Shown here: in pieces, positions 1 through 8,037 of the stretch
Layout of the letters: every line of letters begins with the position of its first letter
Position numbering within the stretch: position 1 is the stretch's first letter
Origin: VFJJ01 sp031362415
Lineage (GTDB): Bacteria; Actinomycetota; Acidimicrobiia; IMCC26256; VFJJ01
Reading direction: 5' to 3'
Assembly (NCBI GenBank): GCA_031362415.1
Contig: JANLSK010000329.1
Span: 23,382-87,381, forward strand
DNA: 64,000 bases
The notes under the pieces: model-generated
The model's database searches: none
Seen by the model: the letters and a program-made list of their open reading frames with translations, nothing else
Told to the model about the DNA's origin: nothing
Translations under genes and position numbers: made by a program

Positions 1-1
1 C

Positions 2-805
2 GGCGACGGAGCAGCGACGGGATCGTTGAACGTGACCCCCAACGGTGTCGGAACCGGGTACTGGATGCTCGAGAGCAATGGCGCGGTCCATGCCTTCGGT
101 TCCGCAACCGACCTGGGCAACGTACGATCGGGCCTGGGCCTGGCGAGCGCCGTCGACCTCGAGCCCATCCCCAACGGGCGGGGTTACTGGATCGTCGACA
201 GCATCGGTCGGGTGAGCGCCTTCGGCGAGGCCACGGCGTTCGGCAGCGCCGACCGTGGGCCCTTCGTCTCGGGGGAACGGGTCACCAGCATCTCGTCGAG
301 CCGGACGGGCGCCGGTTACTGGCTGTTCACGACCCGGGGCCGAGTCCAGGCCTTCGGCGACGCTACGCCGTACGGCGACGTCTCCTCGTTGACCCTGAAC
401 GGCCCGGTGCTCGGCTCGATCCCCACAGCGTCGGGGAACGGCTACTACATGGTCGGCTCCGACGGCGGGATCTTCGCCTTCGGTGATGCCGTCTTCGTCG
501 GATCGATGGGTGGCGTCACGCTCAACAGCCCCGTGCAGGGCCTCGTCCCCGACCGGGACGGACGGGGGTACTGGCTGGTCGCATCCGACGGTGGGATCTT
601 CGCCTTCGATGCCACGTTCCGGGGCTCGATGGGAGCTGTCAGGTTGAACCGACCCGTCGTGGGCATGGTGCGCTTCGGGAACGGCTACCTGATGGTGGGC
701 GCCGATGGCGGGATCTTCAACTTCTCCGACAGCCAGTTCTTCGGCTCGCTAGGTGCGAACCCCCCGGCGAACCCCGTGGCGTCGGTGGCGGTTCTCGAGA
801 GCTGA
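2..805 (+). CDS. GYW-repeat exported protein, 5'-truncated at window edge
   Basis: This is the 3' part of a gene that enters from outside the window: the frame is open back to base 2, and the TTG at 26 has no ribosome binding site, so it is not a convincing start. The visible part is six repeats of about 40-45 residues, each with a GYW(M/L/I) or GYLMV strand, a (S/A)DGGIF-type turn, an AFGD-like segment and a final GS. Such repeats are frequent in exported proteins of Acidimicrobiia and probably form beta-propeller blades (inference). The order of repeats and the closing NPV-x-x-VAV tail match the protein at 3670-4722, so the two are paralogues. The missing N-terminus may likewise hold a signal peptide and a small domain. 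No enzymatic residues are recognisable. Confidence 0.85.
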   Translation, partial: GDGAATGSLNVTPNGVGTGYWMLESNGAVHAFGSATDLGNVRSGLGLASAVDLEPIPNGRGYWIVDSIGRVSAFGEATAFGSADRGPFVSGERVTSISSSRTGAGYWLFTTRGRVQAFGDATPYGDVSSLTLNGPVLGSIPTASGNGYYMVGSDGGIFAFGDAVFVGSMGGVTLNSPVQGLVPDRDGRGYWLVASDGGIFAFDATFRGSMGAVRLNRPVVGMVRFGNGYLMVGADGGIFNFSDSQFFGSLGANPPANPVASVAVLES

Positions 806-894
806 TTCACCTCCGGGTAGATCGGGGGTGGCGAATCCGGCAGATGCTCGGGGCGGCTGTCAAGGGATTCGCGAGCCTGGTCGATCCTGACCAG

Positions 895-1644
895 ATGAGC
901 TTCCGGTTGGCTGATGTGGTCAGCACAGGGGGTCCGCTGCGGCGGTCCCGACACTCGGTCCGCGTCAGGGCCGTGCGCCTGCTGGTCGTGGGGACGGTGG
1001 CGATGACGGCTGCGGTGTCGTGGGCCACGTCAGCGGCGCACGCTGAGAGCTGTTTCGACCTCGACTTCAACGTGGTGCCCTGCGACCCGTTCGATCCCCC
1101 GGCTCCTTCACCGCCCAGCCCGCCTGCGCCCGCGCCGCCGGCTCCCGCACCGCCGGCCCCTGCCCCGCCGCCCCCGCCCAGTCCGGTCACGCGCCCGCCC
1201 GCCACCCCGCCGCCGCCCCCGAGTCCCGGGGCTCCTCCCGCCACCTTCGTCGACCCCGGAGCCACGGGCCCCACGGCTCCGACGGCCCCGATCGCGGTGA
1301 TCACGGAGGTCACGACCCCGGTGACGGCGGCGGTGTCCACGACGGCTCCGGCGACGACCTCGGCATCCGATGCCGCGCTCGTGGCAACGCCGACAACGGA
1401 CGCCGCGCCGGCCGATCAGACATCGCGGGCGAGCCGTGCGGCTGCCGACGATTCGGCCCCGGCATCCGATGACGACGAGACGCAGAACGCATCGGGGGGT
1501 CGGCCGATCGCCGCGATCCCGGCCTCGTCGACGGCCGACCATCCGGGGCAAGCTCGGACCCTGCTCCTCGTTGTCGGCCTGTTCCTCAGCGGGGGCATCG
1601 CCGCCGAGGTCGCGTTCAACGTCCGCGAGCGCCGCTTCCGCTGA
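895..1644 (+). CDS. Proline-rich cell-surface protein with C-terminal membrane anchor
   Basis: I do not recognise a family. From the ATG at 895 the 249-residue product has a basic stretch (RRSRHSVRVR), a hydrophobic signal segment ending near AAHAE at residue 51, a short Cys-containing segment (ESCFDLDF...VPCDPFD), and then a proline-rich region of PAPPAPAPP type that would be extended and wall-spanning. A Thr/Ala/Asp-rich spacer follows, then a C-terminal hydrophobic helix (LLLVVGLFLSGGIAAEVAF) and a basic tail (NVRERRFR), which suggests a C-terminal membrane anchor with the body outside the cell. The frame also opens at an ATG at 844, and a GTG slightly downstream of 895 would give a shorter signal peptide; the start is uncertain. 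It follows the GYW-repeat gene on the same strand and ends before a dyad element. Confidence 0.6.
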   Translation: MSFRLADVVSTGGPLRRSRHSVRVRAVRLLVVGTVAMTAAVSWATSAAHAESCFDLDFNVVPCDPFDPPAPSPPSPPAPAPPAPAPPAPAPPPPPSPVTRPPATPPPPPSPGAPPATFVDPGATGPTAPTAPIAVITEVTTPVTAAVSTTAPATTSASDAALVATPTTDAAPADQTSRASRAAADDSAPASDDDETQNASGGRPIAAIPASSTADHPGQARTLLLVVGLFLSGGIAAEVAFNVRERRFR

Positions 1645-1696
1645 GCTCGCTGGCGCCCGTCGACACCGTCCATCCCGCCAGGTGCGCCTCAACATC

Positions 1697-1748
1697 CGAG
1701 CAATGTTCACAACGACGTCACATGCCGTGTCCTACTGAACAATGCTCG
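1697..1748. repeat. 52-bp inverted-repeat element, copy 1
   Basis: Arms of 13 bp (1697-1709 and 1736-1748, core GAGCAATGTTCA / TGAACAATGCTC) flank a 26-bp spacer and pair with a single A-A mismatch. A second copy at 44265-44316 has the same arm and spacer lengths, and its spacer differs at only four positions. Both copies lie between convergent genes. It may work as a bidirectional terminator or be a small dispersed element; the sequence does not decide. Confidence 0.75.
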
Positions 1749-1784
1749 AGATCGGGGGCCTCAACCCGCCGGTCGGTGCAACGG

Positions 1785-3533
1785 TTACTCGTCGCCCCCG
1801 ACTGCGTTCGATCCGACTGCGTTCGATCCGACGGTGCCGGTCGGGTGAATGGTGACGGTGCCGTGGGTGCCGTCGACGGTGATAAGGGTGCCGTCGGCGA
1901 TGGTGAGGGATGCTCCGGGCGCGCTGACGACGGCCGGTATCCCGAGCTCGCGGGCGATGATCGCGGCGTGGCTCTGTTGGGCGCCGACGTCGACGACCAC
2001 GCCGGCGACGGCCAGGAACAGCGGCGTCCATGCCGGGTCGGTGATCGGCGCCACCAGGATGTCGCCCGGCTCGAGCGATCCGGGCGCTGACGGATCCATG
2101 ATCACCCGGGCCGGCCCCGTCGCCGTGCCGGGGCACACCCCCATGCCGATCAACGTTCGTGGTGCGGTGTCGATCGAACGTCGCTCCGAGCGGAGGACCC
2201 ACGTGTCGGGTGGTGGAACCTCGCCTTCGAACCAGAACGGGGGCACCCGCGCCTGGAGCTCGTCACGCGCGGTCCGGCGTTCGGCCAAGGTGTCGGCGAA
2301 CGCTCCCGGGTGCTCCACGAATCGCGGTAGCTCGTCGAAGGTGAGCAGGAAGAGCTCGGACCGATCGATCTGGTGGCGGCGGGCCAGCTCCCGCAAAGCG
2401 AGACGGGCCGGTTCGAGGCAGCGCACGAACGTCGCCTTGGTCGCCTCGCGCGCGGCGCCGTGGAGTGCCGCGGTGTCGATCGCTCGCCGGAACAGGGCCC
2501 GGCGAGGTCCACGGAGTCGGCCCAGCGTCTCGAGAGTTGCCTGGGCCCGGTCCTCAGCCAGCCGTGTGCGAGCGCGCACCGGATCGCGTTCGGCGGGGGC
2601 GTTCCGGAGCCGATCGATCGCCGCCAGGGCAATGCCCGGGTCGGTGCCCCAGGTGGCCGAGCCGAGCTCCCACTCATCGGGCCCTCGCGATCCGTACACC
2701 GAGAGGAACCGGTCGAAGGCGGCGATGAACTCGGAGGCCCCGGAAGCTTCATGACGGAGTCGCGTGTCGAGACCGTCCACGCCGGCGTCGAACTCCCGGG
2801 TGAGCACGGGCGAATCGGCAACCATCCGGCCCAGCCGCCACAGGCCGAACGCCGGCTCGGCCGACTCGATGGTGCCGAGGCCGGCCGTCAGCCGGTTGAC
2901 GAGCGACGGATCGCCGAAGCCGTCGGTGAGGCGTTCGAGGACCGCACGGGACACCGAGGCGAACATGCTGACGCGCAGCAGCCGCTCCATCATCTCCTCG
3001 AACTTCTCGGGCAAACGCCGGGCGATCTCGATGAGCTGATCGTCGTCGGCTGTGGCGATCGGTGGGAGAGCAGCGATCCAGGCCGCGGCGGCGGACCGGT
3101 CGCGTTCGACGACGCCGCGATCGGGGCGTAGCAGCGATCGCGCGGAGCTGTTCCCGAGCCGCACGGTGCAGCGCAGGCTGCGGTCGTCACGCCGGGCCAC
3201 GTACGGCGGCGCGTCGCTCAGGCCGAAGAGCTGTTGGTCGACGTCGGCGACGGTCATGCCGGGAGCACGGAACGCGCTGACCCTCATCATCGAGACGTTG
3301 CCGTACAGGTAGCCGCCGAACACGCCGGTGATCGCCCCGTCGCTGTCGTCGATGTGCGAGCGAGACAAGGCCCCGAGGCCCACCAGCGCTGCCTCCTGGC
3401 TCCGCCGGGCCGCCCCGGTGATCAGCGAGCCCGTGAGCGGCGTCATCACGTTGGGGAACACCTCGCCCATGTTCCCTCGTCCGTACAGCGGGAAGATCCG
3501 GCTCGGCTCCTGGTCGATCACGGTGTATCGCAT
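1785..3533 (-). CDS. PEP-utilising-enzyme-like protein (swivelling His domain, no ATP-grasp domain)
   Basis: The C-terminal 90 or so residues are the mobile phosphohistidine domain of the PEP synthase / pyruvate phosphate dikinase / rifampin phosphotransferase superfamily: GDILVAPITDPAWTP, then VVDVGAQQSHAAIIAREL with the phospho-accepting His at about residue 522, then GIPAVV and a closing DGT-x-ITVDG turn. The N-terminal 480 residues lack the Gly-rich ATP-grasp domain and look like the linker region of split PEP synthase/RPH-like proteins. The protein may therefore need a separate nucleotide-binding partner, or it may have lost phosphotransfer (inference). The 3' end carries a 15-bp tandem duplication encoding GSNAV twice. 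The gene is divergent from 3670-4722, with a palindrome at 3588-3606 between them. Confidence 0.75.
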   Translation of the reverse strand: MRYTVIDQEPSRIFPLYGRGNMGEVFPNVMTPLTGSLITGAARRSQEAALVGLGALSRSHIDDSDGAITGVFGGYLYGNVSMMRVSAFRAPGMTVADVDQQLFGLSDAPPYVARRDDRSLRCTVRLGNSSARSLLRPDRGVVERDRSAAAAWIAALPPIATADDDQLIEIARRLPEKFEEMMERLLRVSMFASVSRAVLERLTDGFGDPSLVNRLTAGLGTIESAEPAFGLWRLGRMVADSPVLTREFDAGVDGLDTRLRHEASGASEFIAAFDRFLSVYGSRGPDEWELGSATWGTDPGIALAAIDRLRNAPAERDPVRARTRLAEDRAQATLETLGRLRGPRRALFRRAIDTAALHGAAREATKATFVRCLEPARLALRELARRHQIDRSELFLLTFDELPRFVEHPGAFADTLAERRTARDELQARVPPFWFEGEVPPPDTWVLRSERRSIDTAPRTLIGMGVCPGTATGPARVIMDPSAPGSLEPGDILVAPITDPAWTPLFLAVAGVVVDVGAQQSHAAIIARELGIPAVVSAPGASLTIADGTLITVDGTHGTVTIHPTGTVGSNAVGSNAVGGDE

Positions 3534-3587
3534 CGCGGCCTCCTACGGTGCCGTCGGTCACCCTGAACAACAGACGTCCCAGTTCAA

Positions 3588-3606
3588 GGATCGGGTGACC
3601 CGATCC
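3588..3606. promoter_or_regulatory. 19-bp palindrome, operator candidate
   Basis: GGATCGGGT-G-ACCCGATCC is a perfect dyad with one central base, located in the divergent promoter region 55 bp upstream of the PEP-utiliser start and 64 bp upstream of the GYW/excalibur gene. Its core CGGGTnACCCG recurs at 9751-9767 and 33804-33814. The size and position fit a homodimeric repressor site, but no cognate regulator can be assigned. Confidence 0.4.
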
Positions 3607-3669
3607 TCGGCGATTCGGGCATCGGCGATTCGGTCGCCATGGGGGTTGTCGCTGCGCAAGTACCGTGGG

Positions 3670-4722
3670 ATGACGAACAGTGTCACCGAAACGGAACGGG
3701 TGCTCATGGGACGGATAGGCATGCTGGGTATGGCCATCGTGGTGTTGCTCGCGAGCTTCGTCGGTGTGGCGCAGGCCGCCGCTCCACCCAACCCCGGCGA
3801 CTCGCGGAACTGCTCGGATTTCGCGACTTGGGCGGCGACGAACACCTTCTACTGGACGTACTACGGGCTCTACGGCGATGTCGCCCAGCTCGACGTCGAC
3901 GGTGACCGCATCGCCTGCGAGACCCAGACCGGCGCCCCGGCCGCCGCGCAGCTCCCTGCACCGGTGGCCAACGCCGGCTACTGGATGCTCGAAGGCGCCA
4001 ACAGCCAAGTCTACGGCTTCGGCGACGCCTACGCCTCACCCAAGACCCCGGGCCCAACGGTTGCCATCGCCGCGACGCCCGCGGGCGGGTATCTGGTGCT
4101 GGCTGCGTCCGGCAAGGTGAGCACGCACTTCGCCGCCTGGTCCGGCGACGTCGACACCTCGAGCCTGGCCGTGGGCGAGGTGCTCACCTCGATCGCCGGC
4201 AAGCCCGACGGGACGGGTTATTGGGTGTTCACCAACCGGGGACGGGCGATCCCGTTCGGCTCGGCCACCTTCTACGGCGACATGCGCGGCGTCACGCTCA
4301 ACGGTCCCGTGGTCGCCTCGGCCGCCACCCCCACCGGGCTCGGGTACTGGATGGTCGCCAGCGACGGCGGCATCTTCACCTTCGGAGACGCCACGTTCTC
4401 GGGCAGCACCGGGAACTTCGTGCTCAACCAGCCCGTCGTGGGGATCGCCCCCGATCCCGACGGGACGGGGTACTGGCTCGTGGCCGCCGACGGCGGGATC
4501 TTCGCCTTCGCTGCCCCGTTTCGCGGGTCGCTCCCGGGCACCCTGCCGGCGGGCAGCCGCCTCAACCAACCGGTGATCGGGGCCCTCGCCTACGGCAACG
4601 GGTATCTCATGGTCGCCAGCGACGGTGGCATCTTCAGCTTCAGCGACAAGCCGTTCCTGGGCAGCCTGGGCGATGCGCCTCCCGTCAACCCCATCGTCGG
4701 CGTGGCCGTCTGGCGCAGCTAG
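3670..4722 (+). CDS. Secreted excalibur-domain protein with GYW repeats
   Basis: A 350-residue exported protein. From the ATG at 3670 the N-terminus contains a signal peptide (MLGMAIVVLLASFVGVAQA); an in-frame ATG at 3706 would give a more usual signal length, so the start may be there. Next comes an excalibur-type calcium-binding motif: NCSDFATWAATN, and then the DVDGDRIACE signature in which the DxDxDG loop would bind calcium and the two cysteines would pair. The rest is six GYW-type repeats ending in NPIVGVAVWRS, matching the truncated protein at the left window edge. The excalibur domain is found in extracellular proteins of Gram-positive bacteria. A cell-envelope role is inferred, with no catalytic site visible. 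Confidence 0.85.
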   Translation: MTNSVTETERVLMGRIGMLGMAIVVLLASFVGVAQAAAPPNPGDSRNCSDFATWAATNTFYWTYYGLYGDVAQLDVDGDRIACETQTGAPAAAQLPAPVANAGYWMLEGANSQVYGFGDAYASPKTPGPTVAIAATPAGGYLVLAASGKVSTHFAAWSGDVDTSSLAVGEVLTSIAGKPDGTGYWVFTNRGRAIPFGSATFYGDMRGVTLNGPVVASAATPTGLGYWMVASDGGIFTFGDATFSGSTGNFVLNQPVVGIAPDPDGTGYWLVAADGGIFAFAAPFRGSLPGTLPAGSRLNQPVIGALAYGNGYLMVASDGGIFSFSDKPFLGSLGDAPPVNPIVGVAVWRS

Positions 4723-4735
4723 ACGAAACGCCCCG

Positions 4736-4783
4736 CAACTGTCAGCGTGGGTACCCGGATGCGGGTACCCACGCTGACAGTTG
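4736..4783. terminator. Very long perfect hairpin, bidirectional terminator
   Basis: A 22-bp perfect stem (4736-4757 with 4762-4783) closed by the 4-base loop GATG sits 13 bp after the stop of the GYW/excalibur gene and 14 bp before the stop of the convergent P450 gene. The outer part is AT-containing (AACTGTCAGCG) and the inner part holds the palindrome GGGTACCC on both arms. The position between convergent genes indicates bidirectional termination. Confidence 0.85.
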
Positions 4784-4797
4784 GAGCGCGGTGGGTT

Positions 4798-6036
4798 TCA
4801 CTCAGAGCGCGTTCCGGGTGTGAACTGGACGGGGAGGTGCTTGATCCCGTTGATGAAGTTGGAGCGCAGGCGCTTGACCTCGCCGCCTTGGCGGATGTCG
4901 GGCATCCGCTTGAGGATCTCCTCGAACATGACCCGGATCTCCATGCGGGCCAGGTTGGCGCCGAGGCAGAAGTGCGGACCGCCACCGCCGAAGGCCACAT
5001 GGTCGTTGGGCGTGCGTTCGATGTCGAAGCGGAACGGATCCTCGAAGACGTCCTCGTCGCGGTTCGCCGAGATGTACCAGATCAGGATCTTGTCGCCCTC
5101 GGCGATGTGTTCGCCGCGCAGCTCGTAATCGCGCGTCGCCGTCCGGCGGAAGTGCATGACCGGTGTACCCCAGCGGAGCATCTCCTCGACGGCCGAGTCG
5201 ATGAGGCTCGGGTCGGCGAGCAGTCGGGCCCACTGGTCGGGGTTCTCGAAGAACGCCAGCATGGCATGGCTGATGAGATTCCGTGTGGTCTCGCTGCCTG
5301 CCACCGACAACAGCATGAAGAACAGGTCGAACTCGAGCTCCGAGAGCTGGTGCCGGTCGCCTTCGAACTCGATCTCGGCGTTCAGCAAGGTGCTGATGAT
5401 GTCGTCGCCCGGGTTGGCGCGCTTCTCGGCCGCCAAGGCGTTGGCGTAGAAGTACATCTCGGCCCTGGCGTTGTTGGCTTGGCTCTCGCCGACCTGGTAC
5501 TCGGGGTCATCGCCGCCGATCATGGCGTTGGTCCAGTCGAAGATCTTGTGGCGATCGTCGAGCGGCACACCCATGAGATCGGCGATGGCCTGGAGCGGCA
5601 ACTCAGCCGCGATGTCGGTCACGAAGTCGCACTCGCCACGCTCGATGACCTCGTCGACGATGGTGCGGGCCCGGTCGATGATCGTCGCCTGCAGCTTGGC
5701 GATCATGCGGGGCGTGAAGCCCTTGTTGACCAGGAGCCGGTACCTCGTGTGTCGGGACGGGTCCATGTACAGCATGAGCAACGAGATGCCCTCGGCCTCC
5801 TCAGGCGTGGGATCCTGCACCTGGGCCGTCGGCGAGGAAGAGAACGTCTCCCAGTCGCGGTTGATGGTGCACACGTCGGCGTGTTTGGTGATGACCCAGA
5901 ACCCGGGGCCCCCGGGCTCCTCGTGCCAGGAGACCGGCGCATCGTGGCGCAGACGGGTGAACGACTCGTGCGGCACCGCCGGCACATAGGTGTCGGGGCT
6001 GTACAGGTCGATCCCGGCCGGTTGCGTCTTCGCCAT
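4798..6036 (-). CDS. Cytochrome P450, CYP125/CYP142-like
   Basis: A full-length 412-residue soluble bacterial P450. The I-helix oxygen-activation motif AGSETT lies at 246-251, the K-helix E-x-x-R pair at E285/R288, and the haem-ligand loop FGGGGPHFCLG at 349-359 with Cys357 as the axial thiolate. The overall spacing and the sequence around the haem loop resemble the CYP125/CYP142 group of actinobacteria, which hydroxylates the terminal side-chain carbon of cholesterol-type steroids. Assignment to that substrate is inference. Electrons would come from a ferredoxin/reductase pair not seen here. A KstR-like site lies 48-61 bp upstream of the start, which supports a steroid or related regulon. 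The gene is monocistronic and converges on a strong terminator. Confidence 0.9.
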   Translation of the reverse strand: MAKTQPAGIDLYSPDTYVPAVPHESFTRLRHDAPVSWHEEPGGPGFWVITKHADVCTINRDWETFSSSPTAQVQDPTPEEAEGISLLMLYMDPSRHTRYRLLVNKGFTPRMIAKLQATIIDRARTIVDEVIERGECDFVTDIAAELPLQAIADLMGVPLDDRHKIFDWTNAMIGGDDPEYQVGESQANNARAEMYFYANALAAEKRANPGDDIISTLLNAEIEFEGDRHQLSELEFDLFFMLLSVAGSETTRNLISHAMLAFFENPDQWARLLADPSLIDSAVEEMLRWGTPVMHFRRTATRDYELRGEHIAEGDKILIWYISANRDEDVFEDPFRFDIERTPNDHVAFGGGGPHFCLGANLARMEIRVMFEEILKRMPDIRQGGEVKRLRSNFINGIKHLPVQFTPGTRSE

Positions 6037-6083
6037 GGTCGGAGCTCTCCGCGAGGTTGGGGACGGACCGATGGGTCCGAAGG

Positions 6084-6097
6084 TAGAACCGATTCTA
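6084..6097. promoter_or_regulatory. KstR-type operator in front of the P450 gene
   Basis: TAGAACCGATTCTA matches the mycobacterial KstR consensus TnnAACnnGTTnnA except for one base (A for G in the second half). It extends to GTAGAA...TTCTAC (6083-6098) and is nested in a wider GTCCGA...TCGGAC dyad (6075-6104). It lies 48-61 bp upstream of the P450 start codon, a repressor-like position. A sister site is at 49310-49323, and a KstR-like gene is at 52406-53128. Confidence 0.6.
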
Positions 6098-6282
6098 CTC
6101 GGACGGGCGCGCTGGTTGAAGGGCTCAGCCGCCCGCCGCGCCGTGTCGGACCTCCGAAGGTCGACGGGCGGTCAAAGGCCCCTCTCCTGGTCTGCCAGAC
6201 TTCAGGTGTCGGGAGAGAGCGTGGCACCCAGCGATGGGGGTCCGACCCGGCGGGCAGTGACCACGATTCCCCGAGGAGATGC

Positions 6283-7953
6283 ATGAAACGCCGCCTCATC
6301 GCCCTGCTGGGCGTGCTGGCGCTGGCCGTTGCCGCGTGCGGCGGTGGCGACGACGACACCAGCGCCAGCGACGACGACTCCGCGAGCACCGACGACGACG
6401 GTTCGTCGCGGCGGACCACGAGCACCGAGGGCGATGGTGGACGCGGCGATGGCGATGTCGAGGCCTACTGCGAGCTGAGGGCCGAGGGCGACGCGCTGGA
6501 GGCCGACCTGGGCGACGAGCCGACACCCGAGGCGCTCGAGGAGTACTTCGACGAGCAGCGGGCTCTCATCGATCAGGCGCTCGAGGTGGTGCCCGACGAG
6601 ATCGCCGAGGAGCTCCAGGACGACTTCGACGCGTTCGACGAGGTGATCGAAGCCGCCGAGAACGCCAACTTCGACATCACCGACCCCGACCTGATCGATA
6701 CGCTCAACGAGATCGGCGACCGTCTGAGCGAGCACAGGGCGGTGCTCAAGGAGTTCGCGGACGAGAACTGCGATGGCGGTGGAAGCGACGGCAGCGGTGG
6801 CGACGACACCACAGGCGGCGGCGGTTTCTCAACATCGTCCACCGTGCCCGGCGACGATCCCGTGGGCGATCCCGAGCCGGTGTCGTCGGACGGGGACATC
6901 GTGGCCTACTGCGCCTCGGTGACGGCCTCGGCGGCGTTGACCCTGCCCGACGATCCATCGCCCCGGCAGTTCAAGCAGTACCTCCTCACCCAGGACGCCC
7001 TCGTGCTCGACGCGTACGCCACTGTTCCCGAGGAGATCGTCGACGAGTACACGGTGTTCGTGCGGGCGTTCAGCGACCTCGTCGTGGCCGCCGAGGAAGC
7101 CGCATTCGACATCAACGATCCCGGGGTCATCGAGGCGGTCGACACGCTGATCGCCGACACCGAGATCGTTGCCGTCACCGAGACGGTCGACGCGTTCAAC
7201 GCCGCCACCTGCGACGGTGACATCGTTGCGGTGGGCGATGGTGATCCGTTGGCCCTGTGCGCCGCCGACGAGACGCTCAACCTGCTCGTCGACGACCTCT
7301 TCTCGGCGACCGATCCCGAAGATGTCGAGGCCGCGCTCTTTGATCTGATCTCCCTGCTCGGCGAGAGCGTCCCGAACGCCCCCACCGAGGTGCGGCCCGA
7401 CGTCGAGGTCCTCCTCGGGGCGTTCGAGGTCCTCGACGGGGAGGCCGTGCTCGTGGGCTACGACCTCGCCGATCCCGAGCTCCTCGAGAGCGTGCAAGCA
7501 ATTTTCGGCGAACCGAGCGTGCTCGAGGCGAGCGACAATCTCGTGGCCTGGGTTGGTGCCAACTGCGATACCGGGGTGGGTGACCCCAGCGCCGACCTTG
7601 CGCCCATTTCCGCGCTGTGCTCTGGCGGGAACCTCTTCGCCTGCGACGTGCTGTTCACGACCTCCGACATCGCCTCGGCCGAGGAAGGCCTGGCGTTGGC
7701 GTGCGGCGGGAGCGCCATGGTGGGCGGCGGCGGCGAGTGCTTCGACGAGAGCCCGTTCCTCCGCACGGGTTCCAGCCCGGAGATGGACGCGGTCACCGAC
7801 CTGTGCGTCGCCGGGAACGGTCAGGCCTGCTACGGGCTCTACATCAACTCGGCCATCGGCTCCGACTACGAGCTCGTCGGTGCAACCTGCGACTTCGAGC
7901 AGAACGAGGGTGACGATCCCTTCAACTGTGTGACCGGTGACTTCGGCGCTTGA
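6283..7953 (+). CDS. Cys-rich lipoprotein, tandem paralogue 1
   Basis: A 556-residue lipoprotein. The ATG at 6283 follows a GAGGAG ribosome binding site. The signal peptide MKRRLIALLGVLALAVAAC carries a lipobox with the acylated Cys at residue 19, and an Asp/Ser-rich tether follows. The body has three related helical modules, each beginning with a (A/L)(Y)C motif: EAYCELRAE, VAYCASVT and ALCAADETLN. A C-terminal Cys-rich domain reads ALCSGGNLFACDVLF, GGECFDES, GNGQACYGLYINSAIGSDYE and GATC; disulphide bonding is likely. This last domain resembles a module seen in other Acidimicrobiia exported proteins. The function is unknown. The gene is followed after 84 bp by a paralogue at 8038-9639 with the same layout, so a tandem duplication is evident. 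The protein should be on the outer face of the membrane. Confidence 0.85.
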   Translation: MKRRLIALLGVLALAVAACGGGDDDTSASDDDSASTDDDGSSRRTTSTEGDGGRGDGDVEAYCELRAEGDALEADLGDEPTPEALEEYFDEQRALIDQALEVVPDEIAEELQDDFDAFDEVIEAAENANFDITDPDLIDTLNEIGDRLSEHRAVLKEFADENCDGGGSDGSGGDDTTGGGGFSTSSTVPGDDPVGDPEPVSSDGDIVAYCASVTASAALTLPDDPSPRQFKQYLLTQDALVLDAYATVPEEIVDEYTVFVRAFSDLVVAAEEAAFDINDPGVIEAVDTLIADTEIVAVTETVDAFNAATCDGDIVAVGDGDPLALCAADETLNLLVDDLFSATDPEDVEAALFDLISLLGESVPNAPTEVRPDVEVLLGAFEVLDGEAVLVGYDLADPELLESVQAIFGEPSVLEASDNLVAWVGANCDTGVGDPSADLAPISALCSGGNLFACDVLFTTSDIASAEEGLALACGGSAMVGGGGECFDESPFLRTGSSPEMDAVTDLCVAGNGQACYGLYINSAIGSDYELVGATCDFEQNEGDDPFNCVTGDFGA

Positions 7954-8037
7954 GCCGAGGCGCCATTGCCCGCAGTGCCTGCAGTGCCTGCGTGCCCCCA
8001 GGGCCCGCTGTGATCCCCCACTTCCCCGAGGAGACCC

